From positions 48,233,830 through 48,297,829 of the forward strand of contig NC_134454.1 of assembly GCF_030867145.1 (NCBI RefSeq): 64,000 nt of DNA, read 5' to 3'. Numbering within the stretch: position 1 is the stretch's first letter; every line of letters begins with the position of its first letter. The notes under the pieces were generated by a model. That model searched no databases, was not told the DNA's origin, and saw only the letters and a list, made by a program, of their open reading frames with translations. The position numbers and the translations under genes were made by a program. The DNA comes from Opisthocomus hoazin (taxonomy: Eukaryota; Chordata; Aves; Opisthocomiformes; Opisthocomidae). Shown here piece by piece: positions 26,240 through 39,200 of this stretch.

Positions 26240-27490
26240 TTAGAACTGCAGTTGAGGTTAGGCTATGCACAGCCTATCTTTGGCCAAAGGGCTCTAATTA
26301 CTTCTGACAGCGGTAGGGACTGCTGGGCTAGACTGCAGCCTGGCATGGAAGCAGCGCTGGTCTGAGTTTCAGGAGAGTGCTAGGAAGTGAGTTGCATTTA
26401 GGGTTAGACAGGAATGATCCACTCAGCTAAGATTAGCTCTGAGCTTTGCAGGGGATCGGTTCTCAGGATAGTTTGGCAGATGGCAGGGATCGCTAGGCAA
26501 ATTCTGGGATTTGGAATAGGACTAAAAGGTGACCTGCAAACCTCAGTTACAGCTTAGTAAACAAAGGACCACTTGATCCTGGTTTAGGGGTAACTACATT
26601 TGGATTTCCGCCTGGCAGCAGCCACTGGACGCCTGAAACCATGATTAGTATCTAGTTTAAGATCTGGCCTTGTGAGAAGCTGGGTTTACGGCTGAGTGCA
26701 GATGGGGACATTACTCTCTGATAAGACACTTCACATGGTTAGTGGGTCTAGGGCTTCAAGTCATGGCTGGGCTATGATTAAAACTGAGATTAGATTTGAG
26801 GCTAGGTTTTGTCGTAATGAAGACAGACAAACTAGGCAGAGAAAGAAGCGGCTGCTGGGGTAAGTAGAGAGATGGCTGATTTAAACTTTTAGTCTAAATT
26901 TGGGGCCCAAGGGGAATGATTAACTATGAATAGTGCTGGATGCGGAAGAAGGTGCCAAGGCTAACGTAAGACTGGTGATAATAGGGCCCAGATGGCAATC
27001 CTTCATGCTTCTGTATAAAGGGATCACTTAACACTGCATAAATGTCAGATTTGGGTTACGAGCCAAACAACTACGATGTGATCTAGGCAACGCAGAGGCT
27101 ATTGGCTAGGCTATGGTTTGGGTCAAGATTTGGTGCTCACTGCAGCCTTCAAGCTGCTTTCAGAACTGGGATCCAAATAGCTTCAGGCAAATGCTGACAA
27201 AATGTAGTTCTTCCTAGAAAATGAAGGGCTGCTCGAGTAGCCTTAGGTTTGTCGTTTAAAAGGCTAAAGACTGTCAAAACCTGAAATGGGAGTAGTGTTA
27301 TGTCTCATACCAGTTCTAACTGTTCAGCTGGGCTTACGTGGCTGGACCAAAACAGTTCCCACACGATGCCGTGGCAGGTGCTAGCAGGTGTCTCACAGCT
27401 AGTTTTAGATGTGGGGCTTGCAGGAGCCAGTGCGTAGATGTTAACATGAGAATTAGGCTGAGTGGGAGTAGGGCTGGGAGCTCATAGTCC
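26240..27490. repeat. decayed GTTAG/GCTAGG-rich tract
   Basis: Short related words recur every few tens of bases: GGTTAGGCTA (26256), TAGGGTTAGAC (26399), TTTAGGGGTAA (26583), GGGTCTAGGGC (26744), GAGGCTAGG (26798), TTGGCTAGGCTATGG (27101), TTAGGCTGAGTGGGAGTAGG (27452). The base composition differs from both flanks and there are no long frames. It looks like a worn-out minisatellite or satellite, but the unit length cannot be fixed by eye and a chance effect is possible. Confidence 0.35.
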
Positions 27491-27688
27491 TTCACCTTGA
27501 ATGTTCAAACTCCTGACTACAAAAGTCCACCTATGATTTTTGTGGGTCAGTTAGAATTTGACACCAGGAGAGTTGTTTGTGCATGACAAAAAATGGGAAG
27601 AGAAGCAGGGACTTCTTGAACAAACTTAATGATTTCTGATTTTCAGGAAGTTGAATGATAAGAATGTCTCAGCCAGAGAGAAATTTTT

Positions 27689-27793
27689 TTTTCATTCTAA
27701 TTATACTATATTATTACTTTTATTACTATTATTACTTTTATTATTATTACTATTATTATTATTATTTTCATTCTAATTATACTATATTATTAC
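27689..27793. repeat. (TTA)n microsatellite with duplicated flanks
   Basis: A TTA/ATT repeat (about 27711-27764) is bracketed by two identical 29-base copies of a segment starting TTTTCATTCTAATTATACTA, at 27689 and 27765, 76 bases apart. The arrangement suggests a tandem duplication of a unit whose interior became a microsatellite. Confidence 0.8.
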
Positions 27794-27846
27794 CTTAGTA
27801 ATACCTGGATATTAGCCTGGTATTGCTAAGATAATAGTATACTATA
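27778..27846. repeat. AT-rich inverted repeat (hairpin)
   Basis: Arms 27778-27805 and 27819-27846 are complementary at 24 of 28 positions, with a 13-base loop (27806-27818). The inner 12 bases (CTTAGTAATACC against GGTATTGCTAAG) have one mismatch. The left arm overlaps the second duplicated flank of the neighbouring TTA tract. It could be the remnant of a palindromic AT-rich element or a fragile-site-like hairpin. Confidence 0.75.
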
Positions 27847-28266
27847 ATTACATAAATTATGGTTAAATATGAATGTTTTCAAGTTTAGGAGCTGAAGATT
27901 GTATTATCTAAAAATGCTATTTAAAAATTAGGAAAATTACACTTCACGTGCAGGGTTGCAAAAATATTTTAAAAGACAGTGTTAGCATAGGGGAAACAAT
28001 CTGTGTATTTCCGCCATGAGATCTTCACAGTTATTGCGAACATCTGCTTTCATAAAGCAGCACTGGTTCCTGTTCTAAGGTGCTGGCATAACATTTTTCT
28101 TCCTTTCTTGCTCTCCGGTTTGCCTGTCCTCATCCCTTCCCTTTTCTGTTCTTCCCTTCTAAATATCTGTTTTTATTTCATTTCATGTATTCTTTTGTTT
28201 CTAAAATCACTTCCCCATTAAATTTCAGTTTGAAGCATTCCTCAAAATGCCATTAAAAACACTTGG

Positions 28267-28348
28267 AATCATAGAATCTTTTCAGTTGGAAAAGACCTTT
28301 CAGATCATCGAGTCCAACTGTCAACCTAACACACCCATGTCCACCTCT
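28267..28348 (-). mobile_element. short CR1 3' fragment of another subfamily, antisense
   Basis: AATCATAGAATC followed by TTTTCAGTTGGAAAAGACCT, then TTCAGATCATCGAGTCCAAC and CAACCTAACAC. This is the reverse complement of the CR1 3' end of the subfamily with the GGTTAGACT-type UTR, distinct from the other copies in the window. Homology fades after about 28348. Confidence 0.88.
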
Positions 28349-29919
28349 GTAATGCATAAATAACTCATAAAACAGCGGCCATGCACTATGCATCTTTTTT
28401 TGTCCCTCAAGACCCGTACTGTTTGCTCTGTGAGATCCCAAGAACTTGTCAATCCTTAGGTGCCAGTCCTGCAATAGCGCTTTAAGTCCTGTTCAGCTGT
28501 GAACAGCTTTTCCTTGCAGCCATCCACACATGTAAAGCAGGTTAAATGGATGATGCAGTTTTCTGTCCTTTGAAATAGGGACATACTTCATGTCCTGTGT
28601 AAATCAGAACTGAAGCATCCTTTTGGCCAGATATGGTCAATGGATATCTCACCTCACAGCTTTTGTCTGTAGAGCAGTGGTCTGGAGTTTCTGCACCCTA
28701 GAGGGTACGCAAGACAATCCACTGAGGTGCAGGAAGAAAGTATTTTTTTACCGTTAAAAAAAAAAATAAAATTTAAAAACTGTGTTTATTTCATCTTTGT
28801 GTCATCCTTTTTTAATTTCTATTTTGTGTATATTTTATCATGTACATAAGATTAGTACAGTAGTACGTGTATATCATTTAGAAATATACTGGAGTGCATA
28901 CTCAAAGATTTTTTTACTCATAGGAGTATGTGATGAAAAAAGGCTGAGAGTCCACTGCTACAAAGCATCTAGTTCACCTTGAGCACTATGTAGCTATTCT
29001 ATCTGTAATGAATAAAATACATGTATAGTCCTCTACTTAGGCCTGCATCTGTGGTATGCAAGAGAAATCCTATCAGCCATTATAAAAACAAGTAGCTTCT
29101 TTCCTCTGTAAAAATAGTCTGAATCAACTTCCAGCTATGCCTGTTCGTGCAGTGCTTGCTCATCCTATACAATTAAGACACAGTGGAAGCTGAGGCAGGA
29201 TGTTCTGACTCCTGCTGTCTCATAAGGATTTCATGTCACAAAACACATGTGGGGCCTATTTAATTGTTTTTGGTATTCAGCCTATAAATTGCTGTACCTG
29301 TGATCTGGCCTTATAAACAGAAAGAACCATTGAACGTGCAAGGACAGTTTGCTGTCATTTCTTTATGTAAGCTGAAAGAGTTAGGATTGTGTTAGTTGGC
29401 AACCTCACCCAATCTGAGCAATGAAAGTTGTATTTCCCAACCAAATATATGTTATTATTGCAGATTACTTTTTTGGTTTGTTTTAATTTTCATTGAGTGG
29501 TTTCTTTTTTTCTTTTCTCTTGTGAAGGTGATATATTCAGCACAGACTAGCGAAATGTCATTCACAGAATGACATGTGCACTGCAGAATCCAAAGAGGAA
29601 AAGGTGAATAACTGACAGTGAAGTCTTCAATGACAGTGAAAGTTTTGTCCATACAAACATTGCAGCTGCTCATCTGTAAAACCAGGCACATCCTCCTATA
29701 CCTGGTTATGTCTGTTTGCTCGTATTCTCAGACTGGGGACTGTGTAGGGCAAGGACTTTGTTCTCAGTCTGTACAGTGCCAATAATTACTCCTGTTGCTA
29801 CAAAATTATGCCCTTCATAATAAACAACAACTGTGCTTAAAATAATAATCACATCCGTCACAACAGCAGTACCTAGGGATGTCAAATGCCAAAGGTCTAA
29901 TCCTGTACTGCTGAAACAG
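28349..29919. other. gene-free AT-rich DNA
   Basis: No exon, RNA gene or named repeat seen. It contains an A-rich run at 28758-28785. Confidence 0.45.
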
Positions 29920-30110
29920 CATCGCTCGCCACTGGAAGTTGCGTGAAAGTCGCCAGCCCCCGCGCCTCCGCGGAGCTGCCAGGCTCCCCTTTCGCGGCCG
30001 TTTGGCATAAATAAGCATTGCCATCTGATGGCGGGGTCTCGGTACTGCACAGCAGCTCCCTGCCACTGGAAAGCTGGCGTTAAAGCGAGCGGCTTTTTCG
30101 CAAAGGAAGT
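29920..30110. promoter_or_regulatory. small orphan CpG cluster with TATA-like box
   Basis: Roughly 190 bp with many CpGs (for example CCCCGCGCCTCCGCGGAGC near 29958 and TTTCGCGGCCG near 29991) in an AT-rich neighbourhood. A TATA-like CATAAATAAG lies at 30006-30015 and a perfect palindrome GCCATCTGATGGC at 30020-30032; its half, GATGGCGG, resembles a YY1 site. The word GCCACTGGAA occurs on both sides (about 29929 and 30062). It could be a small promoter or enhancer about 10 kb upstream of FBP1, or the remnant of a GC-rich element. No exon is evident beside it. Confidence 0.35.
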
Positions 30111-30185
30111 GTCTGTGACTAATCACAAGATTTCATTTTTTCCTACACAACTTTACGATGATTTTCTCATGATGAAAATCCTGTT

Positions 30186-30227
30186 TTCCCAACCCCGAAC
30201 ATTCTGTTATTCTGTGATTCTGTGATT
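30186..30227 (+). mobile_element. minimal CR1 tail, sense
   Basis: TTCCCAACCCCGAACATTCT followed by GTTATTCTGTGATTCTGTGA: the terminal CR1 phrase and three octamer units. Only the last 40 or so bases of an element remain. Confidence 0.7.
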
Positions 30228-33200
30228 AAGCAGCAGGAAAGAGATTGCTTTCATGTTTGCAATATTAAAAACACTTTTCATCCCTCAGCACTGTGTTTCT
30301 AGCTTTTCCTTAGAGACAGGATGACGGAAACTTTTGCTCTGCTCTTGCTTTTTCCTCCTCTGGGCCTTCTGTGGTGTTGCTCACAGCCATTCAGACAAGC
30401 AGAGAGTGATAGCCAGTGAAACCTCTCTGAGCGCATGTGCTGTGGTTTTGGGTGGTTGGCATTTATGGAGTGCCATGCTATTGCTTCAGGTGGCAGTGTG
30501 TCTTGTGCTTGGACAGACACCCCTTTTAAGGACTGTAGTAGTGTATTTCAGCTGTCGAGAGTGGTCGTTTCATTCTCCGCTATGCCCTTCTGGCAGTGGT
30601 TTGTGTAACCGTGTCTCAGCCTCACCGCTGTAAAGGTGGTTTTCCAACACTGCCAGGCTTACTGCTTGGTACTTGAAGCCTGCCCTTGCATTCAGAACTC
30701 TGCTCACGCTTACAGGTCAGTTATCACCAAAGGAGACATGCTGATGATCTTGCTGCTACTGCCAAACAGAGCCAGACTGAAAGATCAGGATTTGAGACCT
30801 GGAAAAGGGAAAAGAATGATTACTACTAGTTTATTTTAGGAAGAGAAAAATAGGTAGCTTGAATTTCTACATCATATTCTGTGCTGAGGTATCAAAGTGC
30901 TTTACTAACTGATAATCTTCAGAGCTTATACTAGGAGTGAGGCAACTCTGATCTATTGCATTTCTCGAAAACCAACAGCAAAGACCAGGCAAATAAGTCA
31001 GCTTTTGTAGCATGTAGCTTTTGGCTTCCATGATTTGGAAGATGGCGCTCACAACTTTGTACCTTACCAACCTTACCAGTTCCCTCCTGGGAAGAAATGA
31101 GGTATTGAGATTATTTCTCCAGCAGCCTGGATAACACTGTTAATTAGCTCATGCAGAGCTCCATGAAGCTAGAAATATATAACCCAAAAAGTCTAAACCC
31201 AATGCATATATATTTCTGTATGGTAGTGCAGATATGCGTATGCAAAACTCACAGTCCTTTGAAAACTGGAACATACTTCAGTCACTTGACTCTTTTAAAA
31301 AAGACCCTTGGGTTTACTATCCGTTGTCATGCATGCACTTACTGTTATAAAAGCTCTCACTGTTTTAATTTGTCACCTGGAAGTACCATCTCACCTTTGT
31401 AAAAAGATAGTATACTTAGAAGGGAACAGTGCTTTCTGTAGGGGCTGGATACCTCTTGTGTCTTACTCAGCATGTTGTACTAACGTCTTTCCAGAGAGTG
31501 AAAACGGAGGTGTAGGACTTCTGTTCTCATGCATACACACAAGCATGCCTCTTAAGTGGAGATATGACCCATAGCTGTTCAACAAACCTTTTGCCTCATC
31601 CCGCTCCAGCCTGCTTCTAAGTCGTATATCTGAGTGGAGCACAACAGCTCCACTAGAACATGGCTGTTCTCTTGCTTGGTTTTGTAAGTTGTTCCCCACT
31701 ATTTATCTAATTTCATTAGTGAAATGCATGACTTCTTCCCCAGGTTTTCTGAGGTGCTGCTGTTTCACAGACACTGGACTGCAATCATTGTCATAGGCAA
31801 TGAGCAGTTTAGCGGAAATAATGGAAGACAGGGAAAACAGACTGAGCACCTTCTAGCAAGATGTGGCTTTGGATACTGTGTTTCAACACATCCACTCCAG
31901 CCTTGCATACAGAAAAAAATGTGACTTCATTACGGCCTGTACTCAAAATGCCCAAGCTTTTCTCCAGCATTACTCTGTAACGTACCTGTTGCAGCATGCT
32001 CCAAGCTGAACCTTCCTTTTAGCGGAGGTTGTGCACAGCGTAGCATGTGAAGAAGCGTACAAAACAGGGAATCAGTCAGCTGAATTTGTGAGCAATTTCA
32101 CTAATAAATTCTTAGCCTTAATTAATAACAAAGAACTCTGCCATTAAAATCAATGAAATTTCAGAGCCATTTATTGATTTGAACTTCCACACACTTTGTC
32201 TCTGTAAGCACTAAGGACTTGAGCTTCAAGTTTTTACCCCTACTGATCTGTACTTATGCTCTCCTAACAACATTGCAGACAAGACTTGTTGTTGAGAATA
32301 GAGTTAATTTTCATTTGTTATTTTGTACCCTTCCAACAGAGGTTTCAGGCAAGGAAACTACACCTCATAGTTCATAAACCTCAAGCAGTATTGCATAAGA
32401 AAGAGAAGAAGAAAGAAAAAATAGAGAATATATCTTTTCTACTATACTGAATGATTTCATTGCAGTTACTCTTTCTGTCAGTAGTAAAATGTCTGTGAGT
32501 GAAGTGTAGTCTCGAATGACACAGATGTGTATGAGTTACCTGCTTGCACCAGTATCATTGTCCATATTAACACCATTATCCCTTTTGTTGGAAGCTGTGA
32601 GTGCGAATTTTTCTCCCCCCAGTTTTTTATCTTAGTCTCAGCCTGTGTGAAAGTAGAGAACAGTGTCATCTCTAATATGCCCAGGAAATGGTCACCCAAC
32701 TGCAGTTTGCAGTGAGTTTTCTCAGCTAGTCCTCTTCTAACAGGGAATAATCGATGGCTTATGAATAGGGGTGTCTAAATGTGCCCTGGACTGCAGGCCA
32801 GTCCTAGCTGTGTATGAGGTGTGAGGTATGTGTGAGGCGGTCAGTTGCCAAACAGGATGAAATAAAGACATGAAAGTGCAGTTTCTGCAGTGAAATGGTT
32901 AACTTCTGGTCTACGAGGATGGCTTAAGCAGCCATATGTTCTGCATGGTAAAGAAGAGCAGATGGGATTAGCATGAAATGTTATTCCTAAAGTCAGCTTG
33001 CCATGGTGAAAGCGGTTCCACATCTCTGTGCTGGTTTGTATCCACAGACCTGGTGCTGTACTACATGCCTATCCTGATTGTCTTGGGCACGAACAGGCCA
33101 AACAGTGTTCTGTGTTGGAGCCTCAGTTGTTCCCACATATTAAGAGTGTATTCTGACTGGCAGGTGCATGAAGGCAGCAACCATCTGCCTCCGTACTGAA

Positions 33201-36200
33201 CACAGGTATTGTTATCTGCACGTTACCCTCCCAAGGTGTCTTTACCCTGAAGGGAATTCTTTTCTCTCTTTCAGTGTTCGTGAGGGTAGTTCATCATGCT
33301 AGCTGTTTTCACCTACACTCCTTTCCAGATTTCCCACTGACCCAGCTGACAGCTTCCATCATCTGGCAGCACCTTCTCAGACTTTGGCCTTCTGAGCCTC
33401 TTGCTGCTCCATGACCTTCTGTCTCTCATCTGAGATGAGAGTTCAGGCCTCCTTCATCTTTCTTGCAATATAATACACTTTTGATGAGCTTCCAGATGCT
33501 CTGTGGCTGGGCAGATATCACAGATTGCTGCATCAGCAGCTCTGGTTCTCATCAGCCTGGAAAAATGAATAGGCTGCCAGTCATACCGTGTGTCTGCATC
33601 TGTGTGTGTCTGTGCACGCATGCTTCTCCCACGCTTCAGTGCCAGTTCTGCAGCTGCACTGCTCTGGCCCCACTCATGCAGTGGCAGCATCTGGCCCTAT
33701 TGGAAGACTTCTTCAATTGCCACCGCGCTTCTGATCTTTCCTAGTCTCTCCCTCTAATCACTCATACTTGCTCTTTTAAAAAATGGGTTGGAGAAACCAT
33801 TGCAAACACGTCATCAAAAGTTACATATTTTGCTGAGGTAGATGATGTAACAGGCAAATATCCCCTGTGGAGTTTACATGCACTGGAATAATGACGATAT
33901 GTCTATGTTCTGAAGTAACAGGCTGACATTGCTTTTTGCTCTCTCCAGTCAATGCTGAATCTCCCACAGGCAGCACTGAGCAGTCCTGAATACCTCTTCC
34001 ACCACAAAATTTCTACCCAGTGCTGTGGGCTCTACAAGCCTCACTGCATCATTACTTCAGATGCTAGCTTGGACAGTTAGTAAGTTGTTTCTAGGGGTAG
34101 AAGAACTGAGCATAACTAAGTGTTTCCGTGAAACCTACAAGGCCATGGTGTTACGTATGTACCAACACATTTCATCTAGAAAATAAACGTGCTGTAGTGA
34201 TGGTGGCCACTGCATGCAGTGCCAAGGTCCTGCTATACCATGAGACAGTGTATCTTGGGAGCCACTGCCTCTCCCCTGATCATCATCAGCTTGTCTCAGG
34301 GGATAAGGACACCTAACTCACACCTCTCACTAAGTCTGGAGCTTAAAAGCAGCAGGCAAACACTGGTACTCACCGTGGGAAGATACCACCTCCATAAAAA
34401 GGAAGAGATCCTGGCTAAGCACCGGTGCTGAGTCCCCAGCTCAGCTGTGGACAACACCTCATGTGAAGGCTGGATCTTGGCTCTCTCAGTGGCTCTCACT
34501 GGGTGCCACAGGATGTGGGAGCCTCTGATACACTGAGAGAAGCAGGGGCCTACAGCCCCTGCTGAGCTTGGGCTGCATCCATGCATTTTTTCCTCTTCTT
34601 CAGGCACTGATTTCTGTCCTGTTTCCTTATAAAAAGCGTACAGTAACATTTTGTCTCCTTCAAGAACAGGAAAGGGACTGTGGGACAGTTTCTTTGCTTG
34701 TTGTTCATATATCTCTCGGCCAGCACACACATAAAAATCTCTCTTACTGTTTCCTCGGAGTCACACTAAAAAAGTGCTTCTCCAGCTGGATCCTTGGTAT
34801 CCTTTCTGCCTTCTCCATGTGTGCATGCTACTTTCATCAGACTCACAGAAATGGGTTCCACCAGCAACCCCTGCCTTTGTTATCAGGCTCCTAGGGTGGC
34901 AGGGCTATATTTTGCAATGTGCTAGGCTTTGGATCATGGCTTCCTCTTAGGTTATCTGTCAGAAAAATACCTGGACAGTGAACACTAAAGCAACAGAGGG
35001 GAATGCACCTTCCAGCATTACTAGTCCAGTTATATATGGAAGGAACAGGAGGGGAAGAGAGTGTAGAAATTTTCAAGCTCACATGCTCTCCTAAGCAGTA
35101 CCTCTGGCTGCTGCTGTGGGAGGTGAGCCCTAGGAGAGGTATACCCTTTGGCTCTCTTACCTGTGTTCTGAAATCAGCTGGGAACCAGTACGCCTAGATA
35201 CTGGAGACTGAGCAAACTGAAATATATTTCCCAGTGATCAAAAGCCTGGTTCTGCCATTGCCACCTACACAGGTTTCCCCCTGTCTTGACACGTACTGTG
35301 TTTTGGATATCAGCCTTGTGTTGTGTGAAGGACAGGCACTGGGAGCTGTATTAGCACAAGGGCTGGGGTTTAGTCTACACAACCCATTCATATCTATGTG
35401 AGTCATGAAACCGAATCTTAAAAATTATCCTTTTCATTTTAATCCTACATGTGTAATCATGCACAAGTGAATTTACTTTTACAATAGATTGTTTGATCAA
35501 ACCAAAAGCACAGAAGGTCAAGATGTGTAAGACAGAGTTGCTGAGCATGCATCTCAAGCAAGAACTGGCACCTTTTCTATACAGCACCTTTTCTGTACTG
35601 CACGACCGCCTGCAAGATCCAGTTGCAGGCTAGATCCCTCGCATACTAGAGGCTGTACAAAGAAAGCACTAAATGGCTATACATGTGTGATGCTATTACT
35701 GTCAAAGGAAATATTTTTGTTACTCCTGCCATCAGCAAAGTAAGCCTATTTGAAGCAGTGATGGGAAGCTGTAAGGTTAAACCTGACTTTAGAACAGGAT
35801 TTCATAGCTATCTAATAACTAGTTAATGGAAAAGGGTTTTGAGCTACTGCTTATTAATCCTATCACAAACAAATGTACTTTATAGCAGTCTAAAGTGTAG
35901 GTTTCTTTCTACCCACCTCTCACTTCCATTTTTACAAAGTCATACCATTTTGCAGTGGTATCCTAGCTGTATGGGTTGAACTCTTTTGCTGGTTCTCCAG
36001 AGCTGACACAGTATGTGCTTGTCCTGTCCCTTCGCTACTTTCTTCTCTAGGGTCTGCAATTGTATCACCGAAGAAATATCAAGTTAGCAGAGCAAAAGGA
36101 AATACACAGAAATGCAGTTCTTGTATTGTTGAGTTAAATGGTTCCTTTTCCCATTTTCTTTCACTCTCTCTCAAACTGTGTGAATTCCCGAAGTAATGAG

Positions 36201-39200
36201 CCAGCTTTTCATTCCAGCACAGATTTCCTCTGTGGCCTAGGATAAACTTTTTCTTCAGTTTTCTTTACTTGCCTACTTACATCCAAGGCAAAGCCTATTG
36301 AGAATTTAGAAGCTGTGACAAACTATGCAAACTATGGATAAAATTAATGTTTCAAACATAGTAGTTGTCAGTCATTTTAAATGGTTTTATTGCCTGTACT
36401 TTTGGCATGAATACATATGGTAAAGAACAACAGGGAATAACTGTGTAAACAATCATTCAGACTCATTTTTGGCCATGTTTTTCAGAGGCTTACGCAAAAG
36501 GAGTCTTTTGTGGATATTATGCTGCATTTCTGCGTCATGCTCTGTAGTATGTATCTCACTAACAGAAGAGTTTCAGGTCAGGCCTTCCTCACGCTGCCAA
36601 TAAAGTTGGAAAAGCCAGCCACTCTTTCTTCTGTACCTTTATGGGAGGAAATACTTTTAATTGTGCTGATAAACTTTTGAAGTTATCTAGAAATTCTGAA
36701 CTGAATCATGTAAAGTTAAAATGCTCTAAATGTTGAAGTGTTCTTCCTCCAGCAGTCTTGAATTCTGCAGGCTCCCAATTTAAATGTAAAAAAGCCATCT
36801 TTTTTCCTTTTGATTGTTACATCGGCAAATTGTACTATGTAATCATGACATTATGTCACTCAGTGTTGACAAAAGTTGTTTATTTCTGCAAAGTCAACTG
36901 TTAATATTTATAACTGTGATTTATCTTCTTAGCTTAGTACTGAGTGCACTGAAATCTCTATGTATTTTTAGCAGTTGCTTTTTTTTAATTTTGCTGATGT
37001 AGACGGGGAAAGGTTACGTAAAATACTTTCAGTTTATGCATTTTACAAAATGAGAAGTGATAGCAAATGTAATATTCACGTAGCATATTCTTTGCTCTGC
37101 TTGCATAGTAGAATCTTGTGAGTAAGTAACAAATACAGAGACTTAAAAACTGCAGTTCAATAATGGTATTTCAGAGGCATGTAGACTTTCTTTCCAGGAT
37201 CTGCTGTCTACACATGAAGTGCTTTGTCACCCCACAGGCAACTGCAGACGCTCTCACAAGAGCCAGCCTCCCACTGAAATGCCGACAGTATCCGTACTCC
37301 CACAAGAGGGCAGCAGGCAGGCACGGTACGGAAAAACCCCTTCGCACTGGGTTTTGGTTAGTACCAACCGTATAGGTCAGTTCTGTTTATTAATCTTAGG
37401 GTAATCCGTACAAATTGTCAGAGTAATTTAATGCATAATATTAAATTATATTTTTATAGTTTTTATATAGATATCTTACAGCTACTACACTGAGTAATTA
37501 CTTTTCAGCCAATCTGTACTTGTAATCACATGAGTTTAAACAGAAGTTTATGCCTTCTGGTATCTTTCACCTGTGCCCTGAGGTGTGAAGTGCTTGCCTA
37601 TCGCAGTCGTAAATAAATATTCTGGGATGCTGTCCCAGCATATGAAGTTCATGTAAGTGAAATCAAGCACTTTCTAAAGCAGAGAAGACAAAATATTTAT
37701 TGTCTAGCTAGAAATCAGCCTAGTAATTTCCCACGTGGTGGTACTCTTCCCTGCCTGAAGCTCTGCACATGCTGCTGCAGTTCCTCCTGATCCGCCTCCT
37801 GCAGCAGCCAGGACCAGCCTCAGCCATCCCCTTCACTCTGCTCCAGCCCTAAACATCATGTCAATGGCAAGGCTGAGAGCATTTGCACTAGTGGAGTGAC
37901 ACTGCCTGGCAAATGACCTCAGTGTGACTTGCGGGATCTTACCCTCCATCCACCCAGCCAGCACGAAACCTCCGCAGCTGTGAGATTTTTGCTTAGCAAA
38001 AGTGTGTTCTAAAGATCCCTTTCCTGCATGGACTCTTACTTCAGGGAAAAAAAGGGGATTTGTGAAGGGGTTTCACTCCCATTGTCTTTTTGGCTGCCAT
38101 TTGAACCTACAAGAGGTAACATTTGTAACAAAATACCTGGGGATTTCTCTTCACCATGTGTCTTATTTTCAACCTAATTACACGTTTGAGATTTTATGTG
38201 CTGGGAGAAAAGTCCATTTCAAAGACGTTATGTGGTTTTGGATGCTTATGGTTCTAAAAGAGCTGTGAACCCTGTCTAGTTGAACGTCATCTGTTCTCAA
38301 ACAAGACTGTTTTCTTCGATATAGAATCGTGCGGTTTCAGCAATGTTTAATCAACCAGCACTGACCTTTCTTCTCAAATGCCACAATTTCAATTTCAATA
38401 AATGTTTAACTACTGGTTTCTAAAGGGAAAAGTTCACAACATGTCGAACCTACTTTTTAATCTTACACTGATTCTATAGTTACCACACAGCATGGTTTCT
38501 GTAGGGCTGCATATGTGGTTGAGGAGGTTAGAATTTTTCATCTGTATTCCAGATGTCTTTTGACACTTGTGTTATCTCCTTTTTCATCTTGCTTGTGGCA
38601 TCTCTTTGTATTGCCCTAAGATCTGTGAAAATACTGACAAAGAGGAAGAAAATTAAGCCTATAGTGTAACACTGCCTAAGCTAGTGACCTTTTCTCTTAA
38701 CAAGTGCATGTTTGAGAATTGATCAGAGTAATCTCAGGATATAGCTGTACTGTAGCCACTGGCTAGTACAGACAAACTTAGCTGGATGCCTTGGCTCGAT
38801 AGCAGTTGTCCCAGCAGGGAACTCATTGCAGGCTGCAGATTCTGCCTAAAAAGTTTGGTAAAAGTATCAGGCAATTTAAGGCTCCAAGAACATTTCTATG
38901 ATGTTGGGCTGGTAACCACTTGCCAAATACTGAAGTGTCACTTTCGGAAGAGCATTACCACTACTTATATCTTCAGGATTGCCTATAATTCTGGGCATGG
39001 CTAAATTAGGCCAAAGTTGTATGCACTTGCAGGAGGAGACATTTATGCTTACCTTTGAAATGTGCAATGTATAGATACGCAATGTGCTTTGCATGAAGAA
39101 AGAACATATATATGCAAAGAGGTGCAAGTTTTTAAAAAATTTTGCCCTGTGTTTGACACCACCTGGAATGATTTCAGTCTGTGGTTTCAGTTTTAGGATT

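Noticed and set aside
29706-30126. Minus-strand frames of over 100 codons across the orphan CpG cluster
   Set aside because: Composition-driven, no family motifs; the segment is more likely regulatory.
38320-38345. TAGAATCGTGCGGTTT resembling a CR1 tail
   Set aside because: Similarity covers too few bases and the following sequence does not match a CR1 3' end.
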